64,000 nt of DNA from Gammaproteobacteria bacterium (GCA_003567685.1 PWYW01000067.1:33322-97321), one strand, 5' to 3'; shown: positions 28,892 through 37,910, counted from the stretch's first letter. The notes: generated from the sequence alone by a model not told the origin. Program-made: numbers and translations.

Positions 28892-28916
28892 TGGGTGTCT
28901 TTTCGATGACGGATCC

Positions 28917-29606
28917 ATGACACCCATGAACTCCACGGGCTACATCTCGCGCATTTTCGGCGCCTCACCGGTTCGCCCGCTTCAGCGGCATTTTGACAAG
29001 GCCGCCAAATGCGCCCACAAACTGCCCAAGTTCATCCGCGCAACCTTTCGCGAAGACTGGTCGAAGGCCGATGCGGCCCGTGAAAAAATCATCCTGCTGG
29101 AACATGCCGCCGACGATCTCAAGCGTGAGTTGCGGCTGAACCTGCCGAAAAGCCTGCTGATGCCGGTCAGCCGATCGGACGTCCTGGAAATGCTGTCGCG
29201 CCAGGACCGGGTGGCCAACAAGGCCAAGGACATCTCCGGCCTGATCATCGGCCGGAAGATGGTCATGCCGGAAGCCATCCAGACCGACTACCTGGCGTTC
29301 CTCGAACGCAGTCTCGACACCGTCACCCAGGCGCGCAAAAGCGTGCACGAGCTCGACCAGCTGTTCGAATCCGGGTTTCGCGGTGCCGAGGTCGACCTGC
29401 TGATGGAAATGACCGACGAACTCAGCCGGCTCGAAGACCAGAGCGATGACCTGCAGGTTCACCTGCGCCGCAGCCTGTTCGCCATTGAAAAGGAGCTGCC
29501 GCCCATCGAGGCCATGTTTCTCTACAAGGTAATCGACTGGACCGGCGACCTGGGTGACATTGCCCAACGGGTGGGTTCCAGATTGCACATGATGATTGCC
29601 CGCTAA
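28917..29606 (+). CDS. DUF47 family Pit accessory protein (PhoU-like)
   Basis: 229 residues, all-helical PhoU-like fold of the TIGR00153/DUF47 family. Acidic metal-binding positions and the QDRVANKAKDISGLI stretch are typical. These proteins are encoded next to Pit transporters and modulate low-affinity phosphate uptake. Pit follows 25 bp downstream. An alternative ATG three codons in is possible. Confidence 0.93.
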   Translation: MTPMNSTGYISRIFGASPVRPLQRHFDKAAKCAHKLPKFIRATFREDWSKADAAREKIILLEHAADDLKRELRLNLPKSLLMPVSRSDVLEMLSRQDRVANKAKDISGLIIGRKMVMPEAIQTDYLAFLERSLDTVTQARKSVHELDQLFESGFRGAEVDLLMEMTDELSRLEDQSDDLQVHLRRSLFAIEKELPPIEAMFLYKVIDWTGDLGDIAQRVGSRLHMMIAR

Positions 29607-29631
29607 GGCAGCAAGAGGGGAGTCAAGCGCA

Positions 29632-30882
29632 ATGGAACTGGCAATTTTCTACATCATCCTGGCCGGGCTGTTTGCCCTGTTCATGGCCTGGGGCATTGGG
29701 GCCAACGACGTGGCCAATGCCATGGCGCCCTCGGTGGGCTCCAAGGCCATCACCATCAAGCAGGCCATCCTGATTGCCGCCGTTTTCGAATTCGCCGGCG
29801 CCGTCCTGGCCGGCGGTGGCGTCACCAGCACCATTCGACGCGGCATCGTCGACGCTTCGCTGCTCGAAAACCAGCCCGAGCTGCTGGTGTTCGGCATGCT
29901 GGCCTCGCTGCTGGCCGCCGGCACCTGGCTGGTGATTGCCTCGCGCAAGGGCTGGCCGGTATCCACCACCCACACCATCATTGGCGCGGTCGTCGGCTTT
30001 GCCGCGATTGGCATTGGCGTATCGACCGTACAGTGGCCCATGGTCGGCCGCATTGCGATGAGCTGGATTGTCAGCCCGGTCATCGCCGGCGTGATTGCCT
30101 GGCTTTTATTCACCAGCGTCCAGCGGCTGATTCTCGAACGCGATAACCCCCTGCTCTATGCCCGCCGCTACGTGCCGATCTACATGTTCCTGGCCGGCTT
30201 TTTCATGACCTGGGTCACCGTCGACAAGGGCCTGAGCCACATTGGCCTGGATTTCACCACGCTGCAGTCGAACTTGCTGGCGGTTGCCATCGGACTGGGC
30301 ATTACCGCCATCGGCACCTTCTTCATGTTGCGCATCCCCTACCAGGAACCGGAAAAGCGCGATTTCCACTTTGTCACCGTTGAACGCATCTTCGGCATCC
30401 TGATGGTCATCACCGCCTGCTGCATGGCCTTCGCCCATGGCTCCAACGACGTGGCCAACGCGGTCGGCCCGGCCGCCGCCGTGGTCAGCGTGGCGTTGAG
30501 CGGCAATGTCACCCAGGAGGCCATCGTGCCGATCTGGATCCTGATCGTCGGCGGCATCGGCATCGTGATTGGCCTGGCCACCTACGGCCACCGGGTGATT
30601 GCCACGGTTGGTCAGAACATCACGGCCCTGACCCCGAGCCGCGGCTTCGCCGCCGGCCTGGCGGCAGCGGCCACCATAGTCATGGCCTCCGGCACCGGAC
30701 TGCCCATCTCGACCACCCACACGGTTGTCGGCGCCATTCTGGGCGTCGGCCTGGCGCGCGGCATCGCCGCCATCAATCTGCGCGTGGTCGGCTCGATCTT
30801 CATGTCATGGGTGATCACCGTGCCGGCTGGCGCGGCACTCTCGGTGGTGTTCTTCCTGATCCTGCGCGGCCTGCTGGGGTAA
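29632..30882 (+). CDS. pit: Inorganic phosphate transporter, PitA family
   Basis: 416 residues from the ATG at 29632 (AGAGGGGAG upstream). About 10-11 helices. The duplicated PiT signature is visible twice: GANDVANAMAPSVGSKAITI and GSNDVANAVGPAAAV, each followed by an STTHT motif (VSTTHTIIGAVVG; ISTTHTVVGAILG). It transports metal-phosphate with protons. Its stop touches the stop of the convergent yihY gene, with no spacer. Confidence 0.96.
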   Translation: MELAIFYIILAGLFALFMAWGIGANDVANAMAPSVGSKAITIKQAILIAAVFEFAGAVLAGGGVTSTIRRGIVDASLLENQPELLVFGMLASLLAAGTWLVIASRKGWPVSTTHTIIGAVVGFAAIGIGVSTVQWPMVGRIAMSWIVSPVIAGVIAWLLFTSVQRLILERDNPLLYARRYVPIYMFLAGFFMTWVTVDKGLSHIGLDFTTLQSNLLAVAIGLGITAIGTFFMLRIPYQEPEKRDFHFVTVERIFGILMVITACCMAFAHGSNDVANAVGPAAAVVSVALSGNVTQEAIVPIWILIVGGIGIVIGLATYGHRVIATVGQNITALTPSRGFAAGLAAAATIVMASGTGLPISTTHTVVGAILGVGLARGIAAINLRVVGSIFMSWVITVPAGAALSVVFFLILRGLLG

Positions 30883-31803
30883 TCAGCGCTCGCCCGGCCG
30901 GTCTTCGACCAGCTCCACGTGAACCAGCACCGCTGTGTTGGTGGGCATGACGCGCTTGCCACGGGCCTCCAGATGGGCGCGGGTCACCGCTGCTCCGTAC
31001 AGGAGAATCAGCGACGAGTAGTTCACCCATAGCAACAGCAGGGCCAAGGAACCGGCCGCGCCATAGGTCGATGCCGTGGCCGTGTTGGCCAGGTAGAGGG
31101 CAATCAACGAGCGCCCGACGGTAAACAGCAGCGCCGTGATCAAGGCCCCCATCAACACGTCCCGCCAGCCCAGCACCACATCCGGCAGGATCTTGAAAAT
31201 CGCCGCAAACAGCAGGGTAATCACGGTCAACGACAGGCTGATTTCCAGGCCCACCATGGCCCAGCCAGGCACCGGCAGCCATTGATCGGCAAAGGCCATC
31301 ACGGCCCGCATCGCCACGCTCAACAGCAGCGATACCAGCAGAACAAAACCAATCGACAGCACAATCGTCAGCGACAGCACGCGGGCTTTCAGATACAGCC
31401 AGATGCTGCTGCTCGACGGCCGGGGCGCCACGTCCCAAATCCGGTTCAGCGATTGCTGCATCTGGGCAAACACCGTAGTGGCACCCACCACGATGGCCAG
31501 CACGCCGATAATGGTCGGCCACAGGCCACTCTGATCAATCTGGGAATTGACCACCGCCGTTTCGACAAACTCGGCAGCCTCTGGCCCCAGCACCTGCTGC
31601 AGCTGCTCCATCAACTCGCCCTGGGCAGCACGTTCTCCCAGAATGAAACCGACCACGGTCACGACAACGATCATCACCGGGGCAATCGAAAAGACCGTGA
31701 AAAAGGCCAACGCCGCTGCGTAGATAAAAGCCTCGCTGCTTAGCCAATTCTTCCCGGCTGCGCCGAGAATGCCCGCCCAATAGCGGAAAAATGTAATCGA
31801 CAT
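30883..31803 (-). CDS. YihY/BrkB family inner-membrane protein
   Basis: 306 residues with about six membrane helices and the family blocks ALAFFTVFSIAPVMIVVV, IWDVAPRPS and YGAAGSLALLLLWVNYSSLI. Often named virulence factor BrkB or mis-annotated as ribonuclease BN; the true function is unknown. Upstream on the same strand lie the 428-bp element and murJ. Confidence 0.92.
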   Translation of the reverse strand: MSITFFRYWAGILGAAGKNWLSSEAFIYAAALAFFTVFSIAPVMIVVVTVVGFILGERAAQGELMEQLQQVLGPEAAEFVETAVVNSQIDQSGLWPTIIGVLAIVVGATTVFAQMQQSLNRIWDVAPRPSSSSIWLYLKARVLSLTIVLSIGFVLLVSLLLSVAMRAVMAFADQWLPVPGWAMVGLEISLSLTVITLLFAAIFKILPDVVLGWRDVLMGALITALLFTVGRSLIALYLANTATASTYGAAGSLALLLLWVNYSSLILLYGAAVTRAHLEARGKRVMPTNTAVLVHVELVEDRPGER

Positions 31804-31844
31804 GAGGTGGATAACGGGTTTTGTGCGAGATTCTTCCTAGTGTA

Positions 31845-32288
31845 AAGCCTTACCTGATTACGCAGATAACTCAGCCATCGATGCGGACCCCGAGATTTCA
31901 GGGGGGGCGGCGAGCGGTGCCGGCTGAGGGTTATATGAGTAAAGGGCGGGGTCGACCCCCCTGCAATCTTTCAGCCTGCTGCATCGGGGGGCGTTAGGTG
32001 CTTCGGGCCGGCTGGGGCGCGGACGGTTCCCGGTAGCCATCAGCCGCTATCCTCCGGACGAAAGCTCAAGGAAGTCGTGAATCCGTCCGCTCTTACGGTG
32101 TGATCTCGAGGTCACTTAAGCTCCCGAGAACCTTCACCCGGCAAGCCAGCCGATCGCCCCGGTTGGCCCGAAGCGCCTGGCGCCATCGGATGCTCGGAGC
32201 CCTCTACAGGCGCCAAGTTTCCCGGTTGATCTCATCAGATACGTGACCACCGCAATGGCTGAGTCATCGACGTAATTTAGAAGCCTTA
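31845..32288. mobile_element. 428-bp ORF-free element with 28-bp inverted repeats and 8-bp target duplication
   Basis: The element spans 31853-32280. Its ends are imperfect inverted repeats (31853-31880 and 32253-32280). The core 24 bp match at 20 of 24 positions around ACTCAGCCAT. The identical 8-mer AAGCCTTA flanks it on both sides (31845-31852, 32281-32288), as a target-site duplication would. No credible ORF is inside. It looks like a non-autonomous (MITE-like) insertion. It fills the whole murJ-yihY gap, 16 bp after the murJ stop. The rest of the 31804-32303 gap holds nothing else I can identify. Confidence 0.75.
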
Positions 32289-32303
32289 AAGGAGAGCCGA
32301 ATG

Positions 32304-33896
32304 TCAAAGAGGGCGGGCCAGATGGCGGGGACGAAGACCGCTCAACAGCAACACCAGGGCGTAACTGACGGCGCCGGCGATGATCAGTGCGGTTAGCCAT
32401 CCTGCGCGCTCCAACACGCCGGCAGCCAGCCAGTTGCTGCGCTCGGGACTGAGTGCAGTCACCACCCAGGCCATGATCAGCGCAGCCGCCCCACCCTGCA
32501 GCAAACGCCGACCTGGCAGCGTGGGCGCCAGCGCCACCGGTTTCAGGTTCCACCACAACAAGCCGGCGTTCAGCCACGCTGCGGCCGCCGACGCCAGCGC
32601 CAGGCCCACGTGCAAGCCCGGATGGGCCGCCAGGGTGGCCATCAAACCGTTACTGAAATCCCCGCCACTGGATTGCCAGGCCAGCAGCAGGACAAAGACG
32701 ATGTTCAGAACCATGTTCACGGCCAGCGCGGTGACGGCAATCCGGACCGGGGTGCGGGCATCCTGGCGGGAGAAATAGGCCGGCGCCAGAATTTTCACCC
32801 CCATGAAGGCCGGCAAACCCAGGCAGTAGGCCATCAATGCCAGTGAGGCCATGCGTGCGGCCTGCTCGTCAAACGCGCCGTACTGAAACAGCGTGATGAT
32901 CAACGGCTCGGCCAGCACCGCCAGACCCACGGCCGACGGCAGCCCGATCATCACGCCGAGCACCAGCGCCCAGTCCAGTGTCGAACGAAAGGCCCGCGTA
33001 TCCTTATTGCTGTGCAGCTTTGAAAGGGTCGGGAGGATGACCGTGGACAACGCAATGGCGAACAGTCCAAGGGGGAATTCCATCAGCCGATCAGCGTAGT
33101 ACAGCCAGGAAATGCTGCCGGCAATCAGTAGCGAGGCAATCAGGGTATCCAACAGCAGGCTGATCTGCGCCACCGAGGAGCCAAACAGGGTCGGCAGCAT
33201 CAATTTCATGATGCGACGTACGCCCGGATGACCGAACGACGGCACGGGGCGCGGCAACACGCCATGGCGGGCCAGACTGGGAATCTGAACCAGCAACTGC
33301 AGGACACCCGCGACCAACACGCCCCAGGCCAGCGCTGTGACCGGCTGCTCGAATCGCTGGCTGAACACCACGGCGGCGGTGATCAACGACAGATTGAGCA
33401 ATGCCGGAGTCAGAGCCGGCAGGGCGAAGCGGCCCAGGGTGTTCAGAATGCCGCCTGCCAGGGCCGTCAGGGCAATGAACAACAGGTAGGGAAAGGTAAT
33501 GCGGAGTAAATCAGTGGCCAGCTGCAACTGTTCGGGCTGATCGGCAAAGCCGGGCGCAAACAGGCGAATGACCCAGGGCGCGAACAGCATGCCCAGGGCG
33601 GTGATAACCAACAGCACCGCCAGCAAGGCACCCGTGGTCGCATCAATCAGCGATTTGAGCGCCTGGTGGTCGCCGCGCTCGCGGTATTCGGCCAACACCG
33701 GCACGAATGCCAGTGAAAACGAGCCCTCGGCAAACAGGCGCCGCAGGAAGTTCGGGATCTTGAAGGCGACGAAAAAAGCGTCTGTCGCGGCACTGGCACC
33801 GAACCAGCGTGCCAGCACGATATCGCGCAGGAAACCGAGAATGCGCGAAATCAGTGTCATCGCACCGAAATTGAAGGTCGAGCGAAGCAAACTCAT
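32304..33896 (-). CDS. murJ: Lipid II flippase MurJ
   Basis: 530 residues from the ATG at 33896 (two codons inside a TTG-started frame). 13-14 membrane helices of the MOP superfamily. Conserved segments include SRILGFLRDIVLARWFGAS, DAFFVAFKIPNFLRRLFAEG, and YYADRLMEFPLGLFAIALST. It flips lipid II across the inner membrane for peptidoglycan synthesis. Divergent from rpsT, as in many Proteobacteria. Confidence 0.97.
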   Translation of the reverse strand: MSLLRSTFNFGAMTLISRILGFLRDIVLARWFGASAATDAFFVAFKIPNFLRRLFAEGSFSLAFVPVLAEYRERGDHQALKSLIDATTGALLAVLLVITALGMLFAPWVIRLFAPGFADQPEQLQLATDLLRITFPYLLFIALTALAGGILNTLGRFALPALTPALLNLSLITAAVVFSQRFEQPVTALAWGVLVAGVLQLLVQIPSLARHGVLPRPVPSFGHPGVRRIMKLMLPTLFGSSVAQISLLLDTLIASLLIAGSISWLYYADRLMEFPLGLFAIALSTVILPTLSKLHSNKDTRAFRSTLDWALVLGVMIGLPSAVGLAVLAEPLIITLFQYGAFDEQAARMASLALMAYCLGLPAFMGVKILAPAYFSRQDARTPVRIAVTALAVNMVLNIVFVLLLAWQSSGGDFSNGLMATLAAHPGLHVGLALASAAAAWLNAGLLWWNLKPVALAPTLPGRRLLQGGAAALIMAWVVTALSPERSNWLAAGVLERAGWLTALIIAGAVSYALVLLLSGLRPRHLARPL

Positions 33897-33924
33897 TAGC
33901 AAGAAACTGCCCCTGACGGATGCC

Positions 33925-33953
33925 TTGACTATATCGCAAATTCGAACGACAAT
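33925..33953 (+). promoter_or_regulatory. Sigma70-type promoter for rpsT
   Basis: TTGACT (33925-33930), a 17-bp spacer, and GACAAT (33948-33953) lie about 40 bp before the rpsT start codon. The -35 matches 5 of 6 positions and the -10 matches 4 of 6. Confidence 0.6.
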
Positions 33954-33994
33954 ACTCGGCTTGTTTTTTCAAATTCAATGTTCAGGAGTAAAAC

Positions 33995-34261
33995 GTGGCC
34001 AATAGCGTTTCTGCCCGCAAACGGGCTCGCCAGGCCGAACGGCACCGTCAGCGCAACGCCTCTCTGCGCTCGCATGTTCGCACCAAGATCAAAAAAGTGG
34101 TCAATGCCATCGAGTCCGGCGACAAGGCTGCCGCAGAAGCTGCCTACAAGGCTGCTGTCCCGGCCATTGACCGTTCAGTCAGCCAGGGCATCATGCATGC
34201 CAACAAGGCCGCTCGACACAAGTCGCGTTTGGCTCAGCACCTGAAGGGTTTGTCTGCCTGA
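33995..34261 (+). CDS. rpsT: 30S ribosomal protein S20
   Basis: 88 residues, very basic, MANSVSARKRARQAERHR start and the ...HKSRLAQHL end typical of S20. The start is GTG with a strong AGGAG site 7 bp upstream. S20 binds 16S rRNA early in 30S assembly. A non-AUG start is common for rpsT and contributes to its autoregulation in E. coli. Confidence 0.98.
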   Translation: MANSVSARKRARQAERHRQRNASLRSHVRTKIKKVVNAIESGDKAAAEAAYKAAVPAIDRSVSQGIMHANKAARHKSRLAQHLKGLSA

Positions 34262-34271
34262 TTGATTCGGC

Positions 34272-34353
34272 GCTCGTCATGACAAGCCTCATCACGAGCC
34301 AGGCAATCCTTGCCTGAAAGACTGTTTTCGTACCGCCGGCCCTGCCGGCGGTA
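34272..34353 (+). terminator. Three stacked hairpins after rpsT
   Basis: Three inverted repeats follow in 82 bp: 34272-34299 (11-bp stem, one mismatch), 34300-34316 (perfect 7-bp stem, 3-nt loop), and 34331-34353 (perfect 10-bp stem TACCGCCGGC, CCT loop). None has a long T-run on the plus strand, although TTTT precedes the third. Probably transcription termination and mRNA 3'-end protection. Confidence 0.6.
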
Positions 34354-34389
34354 TGCGTTTACAGACTTCACCCCCCCGCTATCTGGCGC

Positions 34390-34395
34390 TACACT
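34390..34395 (+). promoter_or_regulatory. Candidate -10 box for uspA-like gene
   Basis: TACACT in the context GGCGCTACACT, about 32 bp before the ATG. The same GCGCTACA(A/C)T form occurs before sbcB and the gene at 63531. Confidence 0.45.
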
Positions 34396-34427
34396 CCAAG
34401 GTTGAGACCAAGCAATGGAGCAAGGCC

Positions 34428-34850
34428 ATGATCAAGCGTATTCTTTGTGGTGTCGATGAATCGGCGCAGTCCCGCAAGGCTTTCGAACACGCCCTGCAGC
34501 TGGGTGTCTGGTCCGGTGCCGAAGTTCACGTTGCAGCCGTCATTCATGGTGCCGATATCGAGATGGCGGAACCAGACGAACGCGAACGCCTGCAACAGCG
34601 AGCACAGGAACGCCTGAAAGCCCTGCTTGCGCAGCTCGAACAGCGCGGCCTTGAGGACGATATCCAGGTTCACAGCCATTTGCTGACCGGCCATCCGGTG
34701 GAGCGATTGCTGGAACTGGCCTGGAACGACAGTTTCGATCACATCGTCGTTGGTCATCGCAGCAAAGGCTTGTTCGAACGCCTGCTGATGGGCTCGGTAG
34801 CCAAACGCGTGGTGGATTTCGCCCGCTGCAGCGTCACCGTGGTGCGCTGA
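34428..34850 (+). CDS. Universal stress protein (UspA family)
   Basis: 140 residues from the ATG at 34428 with GGAG 7 bp upstream. Alpha/beta Rossmann-like fold beginning RILCGVDESAQSRKAFEHAL. The ATP-type motif G-2x-G-9x-G(S/T) appears as GHRSKGLFERLLMGSVAKRV. Soluble stress protein. Monocistronic between hairpins. Confidence 0.92.
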   Translation: MIKRILCGVDESAQSRKAFEHALQLGVWSGAEVHVAAVIHGADIEMAEPDERERLQQRAQERLKALLAQLEQRGLEDDIQVHSHLLTGHPVERLLELAWNDSFDHIVVGHRSKGLFERLLMGSVAKRVVDFARCSVTVVR

Positions 34851-34868
34851 AGCGCTCTAGCCCAGGTC

Positions 34869-34909
34869 ATTCATGAACATCTGCGCGATCATCGCGCGAG
34901 TTCATGAAT
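34869..34909. terminator. Long inverted repeat between convergent usp and transglycosylase genes
   Basis: Outer arms ATTCATGAAC / GTTCATGAAT are a perfect 10-bp match, and the inner GCGCGAT / ATCGCGC are also complementary. It lies between two stop codons 72 bp apart. No T-run. Likely a bidirectional terminator or mRNA end. Confidence 0.55.
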
Positions 34910-34922
34910 TATCCGGGCGATT

Positions 34923-35534
34923 TCAGCCTCCGCCGCGATACCGGCGGTAGAGGATGTTCACCCGGCGCAGATACTCACGCGTTTCCGGGAACGGCGGAAC
35001 GCCACCGTGGCGCCGTACGGCACCTTCTCCGGCATTGTAGGCGGCGATCACCCGCTCGAGATCACCCTCGAATTCCTCCAGCAACCACGCCAGGTAGGCG
35101 GCGCCCCCGCTGATATTCTCGAGCGGGTCGAAAACGTTTGTCACGCCGAAGCGGCTCTGGGTTGCCGGCATCAACTGCATCAAACCCTGGGCACCGGCGT
35201 GCGACACCGCTTCCACGTCAAACCATGACTCGGCGTGCATGATCGCCCTGATCAACGCGGCATCGACCTCGAATATTTCACTGGCCGCCTGAATCTCATA
35301 CGCAAAATCGGTGTTTCTGAGCGGCGTGGTCTGCCAATCCACGCCTCGCCGGCAGAGGCCGTAGCAGCCGATATCTCGGGCGTTGTAGCGGGCATCAGGT
35401 TTGCGGTCGGTAAGGACGGTAATCCCGTTCTCATCAACATAGTGATAGACCTGGGCCTGGGCCACCAACGCTGGCAAGGCCATCAAGCCCGCCAGCACAA
35501 GCCCGTATCTTGCCGTGACAACCTTCAAGCCCAT
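34923..35534 (-). CDS. Lytic transglycosylase (DUF4124 + SLT domain)
   Basis: 203 residues. Signal peptide 1-27. DUF4124 segment (VYHYVDENGITVLTDRKP) at about 29-45. SLT/lysozyme-like domain at about 75-190 with catalytic Glu102 (HAESWFD), GAQGLMQLMPAT, and AYNAGEGAV. It cleaves peptidoglycan glycan strands in the periplasm. It follows the SDR gene by 10 bp on the same strand. Note CYGLCRRGVDW between the domains (two Cys). Confidence 0.93.
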   Translation of the reverse strand: MGLKVVTARYGLVLAGLMALPALVAQAQVYHYVDENGITVLTDRKPDARYNARDIGCYGLCRRGVDWQTTPLRNTDFAYEIQAASEIFEVDAALIRAIMHAESWFDVEAVSHAGAQGLMQLMPATQSRFGVTNVFDPLENISGGAAYLAWLLEEFEGDLERVIAAYNAGEGAVRRHGGVPPFPETREYLRRVNILYRRYRGGG

Positions 35535-35544
35535 GCGAGAGACG

Positions 35545-36303
35545 TCAGAAACCGCCGGTCACGGACAGCCCGCCATCGGCGGTGATGACTTGACCGGACA
35601 ACCAGCCCGAGTCTTCACCCACCAGGAAGGCGATCACCCGGGCGATGTCCACCGGTTCGGCCAGCCGCTTGAGCGGCGTGGTGGTTTCGAAATACTTGAC
35701 CATGCGCTCATCCTGCAGCAAAGCGGCGGCGAAATCGGTCTTGACCAGCCCCGGGGCCACGGCATTGACGCGAATACCGTCACCACCCAACTCCAGCGCC
35801 AGGTTGCGGACCAGCTGGTTCTCGGCCGCCTTGGACATGCCGTACACGCCGATCAGTTTGTTACCGAACAACCCGGCGATGGACGATACCAGGACCACCG
35901 CACCGCCAGCGGCGGCTTTCAGGTGCGGACGAGCAAGGTGGGCCAGGCGCATGGCGCTGTAGACGTTGTTGTGCATGATTACATCAAAGGCTTCCCGATT
36001 GACCTGGTCAGACGGGCCATACACCGGGTTGCTGGCGGCGTTCAGCACGACGTTGTCCAGCCGACCGAAACGCTCGACCGTCCTGGCGACCAGCGCCTCG
36101 AGTTGATCATCCTTGCCAATGTGGCAGGCAATGGCCTCGGCGGTGCCGCCAGCGGCGCGAATCTGCTCGGCCACCGCCTCGCAGGAATCCTGGTTGCGGC
36201 TGGAAACGATAACAGCGTGGCCGCGCGCGGCCAGGTCTTCGGCGCTGGCGCGGCCGATGCCGCGACTGGAACCGGTAATGATCGTGACGGGCTGCTGGGT
36301 CAT
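35545..36303 (-). CDS. SDR family oxidoreductase
   Basis: 252 residues, classical short-chain dehydrogenase. Cofactor motif TGSSRGIGRAS, NAAS, catalytic Ser (VLVSSIAG), and YGMSK active-site pair. The C-terminal GEDSGWLSGQVITADGG is typical. Substrate not deducible. Second gene of a minus-strand trio (phosphatase, SDR, transglycosylase). Confidence 0.93.
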   Translation of the reverse strand: MTQQPVTIITGSSRGIGRASAEDLAARGHAVIVSSRNQDSCEAVAEQIRAAGGTAEAIACHIGKDDQLEALVARTVERFGRLDNVVLNAASNPVYGPSDQVNREAFDVIMHNNVYSAMRLAHLARPHLKAAAGGAVVLVSSIAGLFGNKLIGVYGMSKAAENQLVRNLALELGGDGIRVNAVAPGLVKTDFAAALLQDERMVKYFETTTPLKRLAEPVDIARVIAFLVGEDSGWLSGQVITADGGLSVTGGF

Positions 36304-36348
36304 GCTTGGACGTGGTCTCCGTATTTTGAGGTTGTTCGGTGAGTCAAA

Positions 36349-37059
36349 TCAGGCCAGCGTGTGCAGACCGCGATCGAGGTGCTCAACGCAGTTCAGCCGC
36401 CGGATTTGCCAGCGACCCGCCTCGTCCACCGTCAGTTCGCTGACCGAGGCATTCAGCAGCTCGACGTTGAGCTGGCGCTGATACGCCAGATCCTGGCCGG
36501 TCAATTCGCTCACCAGTGTACTGATAACGCCGGCCGAGGTCACCACTACCGCGTCGCGCCCTTCGGCCAACCCGGCCTGCCAATCTGCCAGCGGGCGACG
36601 AACACGCTGCCGGAAACCCTGCCAGGGGCCGTTGTCCGGACATTCCAACCGGGCCTGCTGCCAATGATCGAGTACGCTCGGAAACCAGTCCAGGAACGTT
36701 TGCAAATACGCCTTGGGGTCGGCGAAGGCCTGTTCGCCGGGCACTTGGAGGTCCAACAGCCCGGCCTGGCTGCGTGCCGCTTCGATCAGTCGGTCCACCC
36801 GATATTCGTTCAAATCATCGCTGATCGTGGCCTGCTCGGCCTCGTCGATACAGGCCAGGGTCTGGCGGTGCCGGCGAAGCGAGCCGCTCCACAACATGCG
36901 GTCAGAGCCGGAACAAGACTCAGACAGGCGCTGACCGGTCAATTCGGCCTGACGATGTCCTGTAGGCGACAGGCGGTCGTAATCGTCAGTGCCCAGACTA
37001 CCCTGGCCATGGCGTACCAGGCATAGCCTCGGCAGGCGGCCCGTGATGTCGTTGCTCAA
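36349..37059 (-). CDS. Histidine phosphatase family protein
   Basis: 236 residues with the phosphoglycerate-mutase-like motif LVRHGQGSLG near the N-terminus and a second conserved region AVVVTSAGVISTLV. The family motif there is usually xxHGG, and here His is not obvious. The start codon is TTG, supported by GGAG 8 bp upstream. Substrate unknown. Heads the phosphatase-SDR-transglycosylase cluster, 45 bp before the SDR gene. Confidence 0.88.
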   Translation of the reverse strand: MSNDITGRLPRLCLVRHGQGSLGTDDYDRLSPTGHRQAELTGQRLSESCSGSDRMLWSGSLRRHRQTLACIDEAEQATISDDLNEYRVDRLIEAARSQAGLLDLQVPGEQAFADPKAYLQTFLDWFPSVLDHWQQARLECPDNGPWQGFRQRVRRPLADWQAGLAEGRDAVVVTSAGVISTLVSELTGQDLAYQRQLNVELLNASVSELTVDEAGRWQIRRLNCVEHLDRGLHTLA

Positions 37060-37116
37060 TGCTCGTCTCCTGCTTGTGTCATTCTAAAGCGTCTTATCAG
37101 TCCCGAAGGATTCAAC

Positions 37117-37371
37117 ATGACGCTCGAACAACTCTTGATCATTCTGCTGATTGGCGGGATTGCCGGCTGGGTGGCCGGCGTGCTGGTACGAGGGCGCGGC
37201 CACGGCATCATCGTCAACATCGTGGTCGGCATCATCGGTGCCTTTATTGGCGGCTGGGTCTTCGCCCAGTTGGGTATTGCCACGGCGGGCCTTCTGGGCT
37301 CACTGGTTGTGGCTACCGTCGGGGCAATCATCCTGCTCATCCTGCTGCGCCTTCTGAAACGCGCCGCCTGA
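37117..37371 (+). CDS. GlsB/YeaQ/YmgE family stress-response membrane protein
   Basis: 84 residues, three hydrophobic segments rich in Gly (GGIAGWVAGVLVRGRGHGIIVNI, VVGIIGAFIGGWV). Members are small membrane proteins linked to stress. Monocistronic, followed by a strong hairpin. Confidence 0.9.
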   Translation: MTLEQLLIILLIGGIAGWVAGVLVRGRGHGIIVNIVVGIIGAFIGGWVFAQLGIATAGLLGSLVVATVGAIILLILLRLLKRAA

Positions 37372-37376
37372 CGCAA

Positions 37377-37411
37377 CCCCTGTCCGGCCCTGAACCAGGG
37401 CCGGACAGGGG
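37377..37411. terminator. Perfect 16-bp bidirectional terminator
   Basis: CCCCTGTCCGGCCCTG and its exact complement are separated by a 3-nt loop, between the convergent glsB/yeaQ-like gene and msrA. It can serve either strand, though T-runs are short. Confidence 0.7.
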
Positions 37412-37418
37412 GCGTTGA

Positions 37419-37910
37419 TCATCCACCAATCGAGCAGGTGCCGCCGCGACGGGCCAGGTACTGCTGGTGATAGTCCTCGGCTCGCCAGAAAGTGGCCGCC
37501 GGCTCAATCCCGGTGGCAATGGGCCGGGCAAACCGGCCTGATGCATCCAGCTCTGCCCTGACCGCTTCAGCCTGGGCACGCTGCTCGTCGCTGTGAACGA
37601 ACACCACGGAACGGTATTGCCGGCCGACATCCGGCCCCTGGCGGTTGACCTGGGTGGGGTCATGCAGGGCAAAGAACTCGCGCAGCAAGGTCTCGTAACT
37701 GATCTTCTCGGGATCGAATTCCACCTCGACCACTTCGGCATGGCCGGTCTGGTCGGTACACACTTGCTCATAGCTGGGCGCCTCGACGTGACCGCCCATA
37801 TAGCCAACCGGCGCGTCGATCACGCCGTCCAGCTCGCGAAACCGGGCTTCAACACCCCAAAAACAGCCGGCTCCAAAGGTTGCCTTCTCGGTCATTTGGT
37901 TGTCATCCAT
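37419..37910 (-). CDS. msrA: Peptide-methionine (S)-S-oxide reductase
   Basis: 163 residues from MDDNQMTEK at 37910. A start at 37895 is also possible, and the longer frame to 38054 runs into the inserted element. Catalytic GAGCFWG motif near the N-terminus, [16 protein letters not shown], and C-terminal GGTCSIGG resolving cysteine region. It repairs oxidised methionine with thioredoxin. Confidence 0.95.
   Translation of the reverse strand: MDDNQMTEKATFGAGCFWGVEARFRELDGVIDAPVGYMGGHVEAPSYEQVCTDQTGHAEVVEVEFDPEKISYETLLREFFALHDPTQVNRQGPDVGRQYRSVVFVHSDEQRAQAEAVRAELDASGRFARPIATGIEPAATFWRAEDYHQQYLARRGGTCSIGG

Noticed and set aside
31853..32280. IscB/HEARO (omega RNA) or group II intron identity for the element
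   Set aside because: No IscB or maturase ORF is present, and inverted ends with an 8-bp duplication do not fit IS200/IS605 or introns. Left only as a search to run.
31858..32577. ORFs on the minus strand inside the 428-bp element and the murJ 3' end (60 and 147 residues)
   Set aside because: They lack ribosome sites and family motifs and cross the element boundary into another frame of murJ. Compositional shadows.
33978..34244. Alternative 88-residue ORF over rpsT
   Set aside because: It is a frame-shifted shadow of S20. The GTG-started frame at 33995 encodes the ribosomal protein with a proper AGGAG site.
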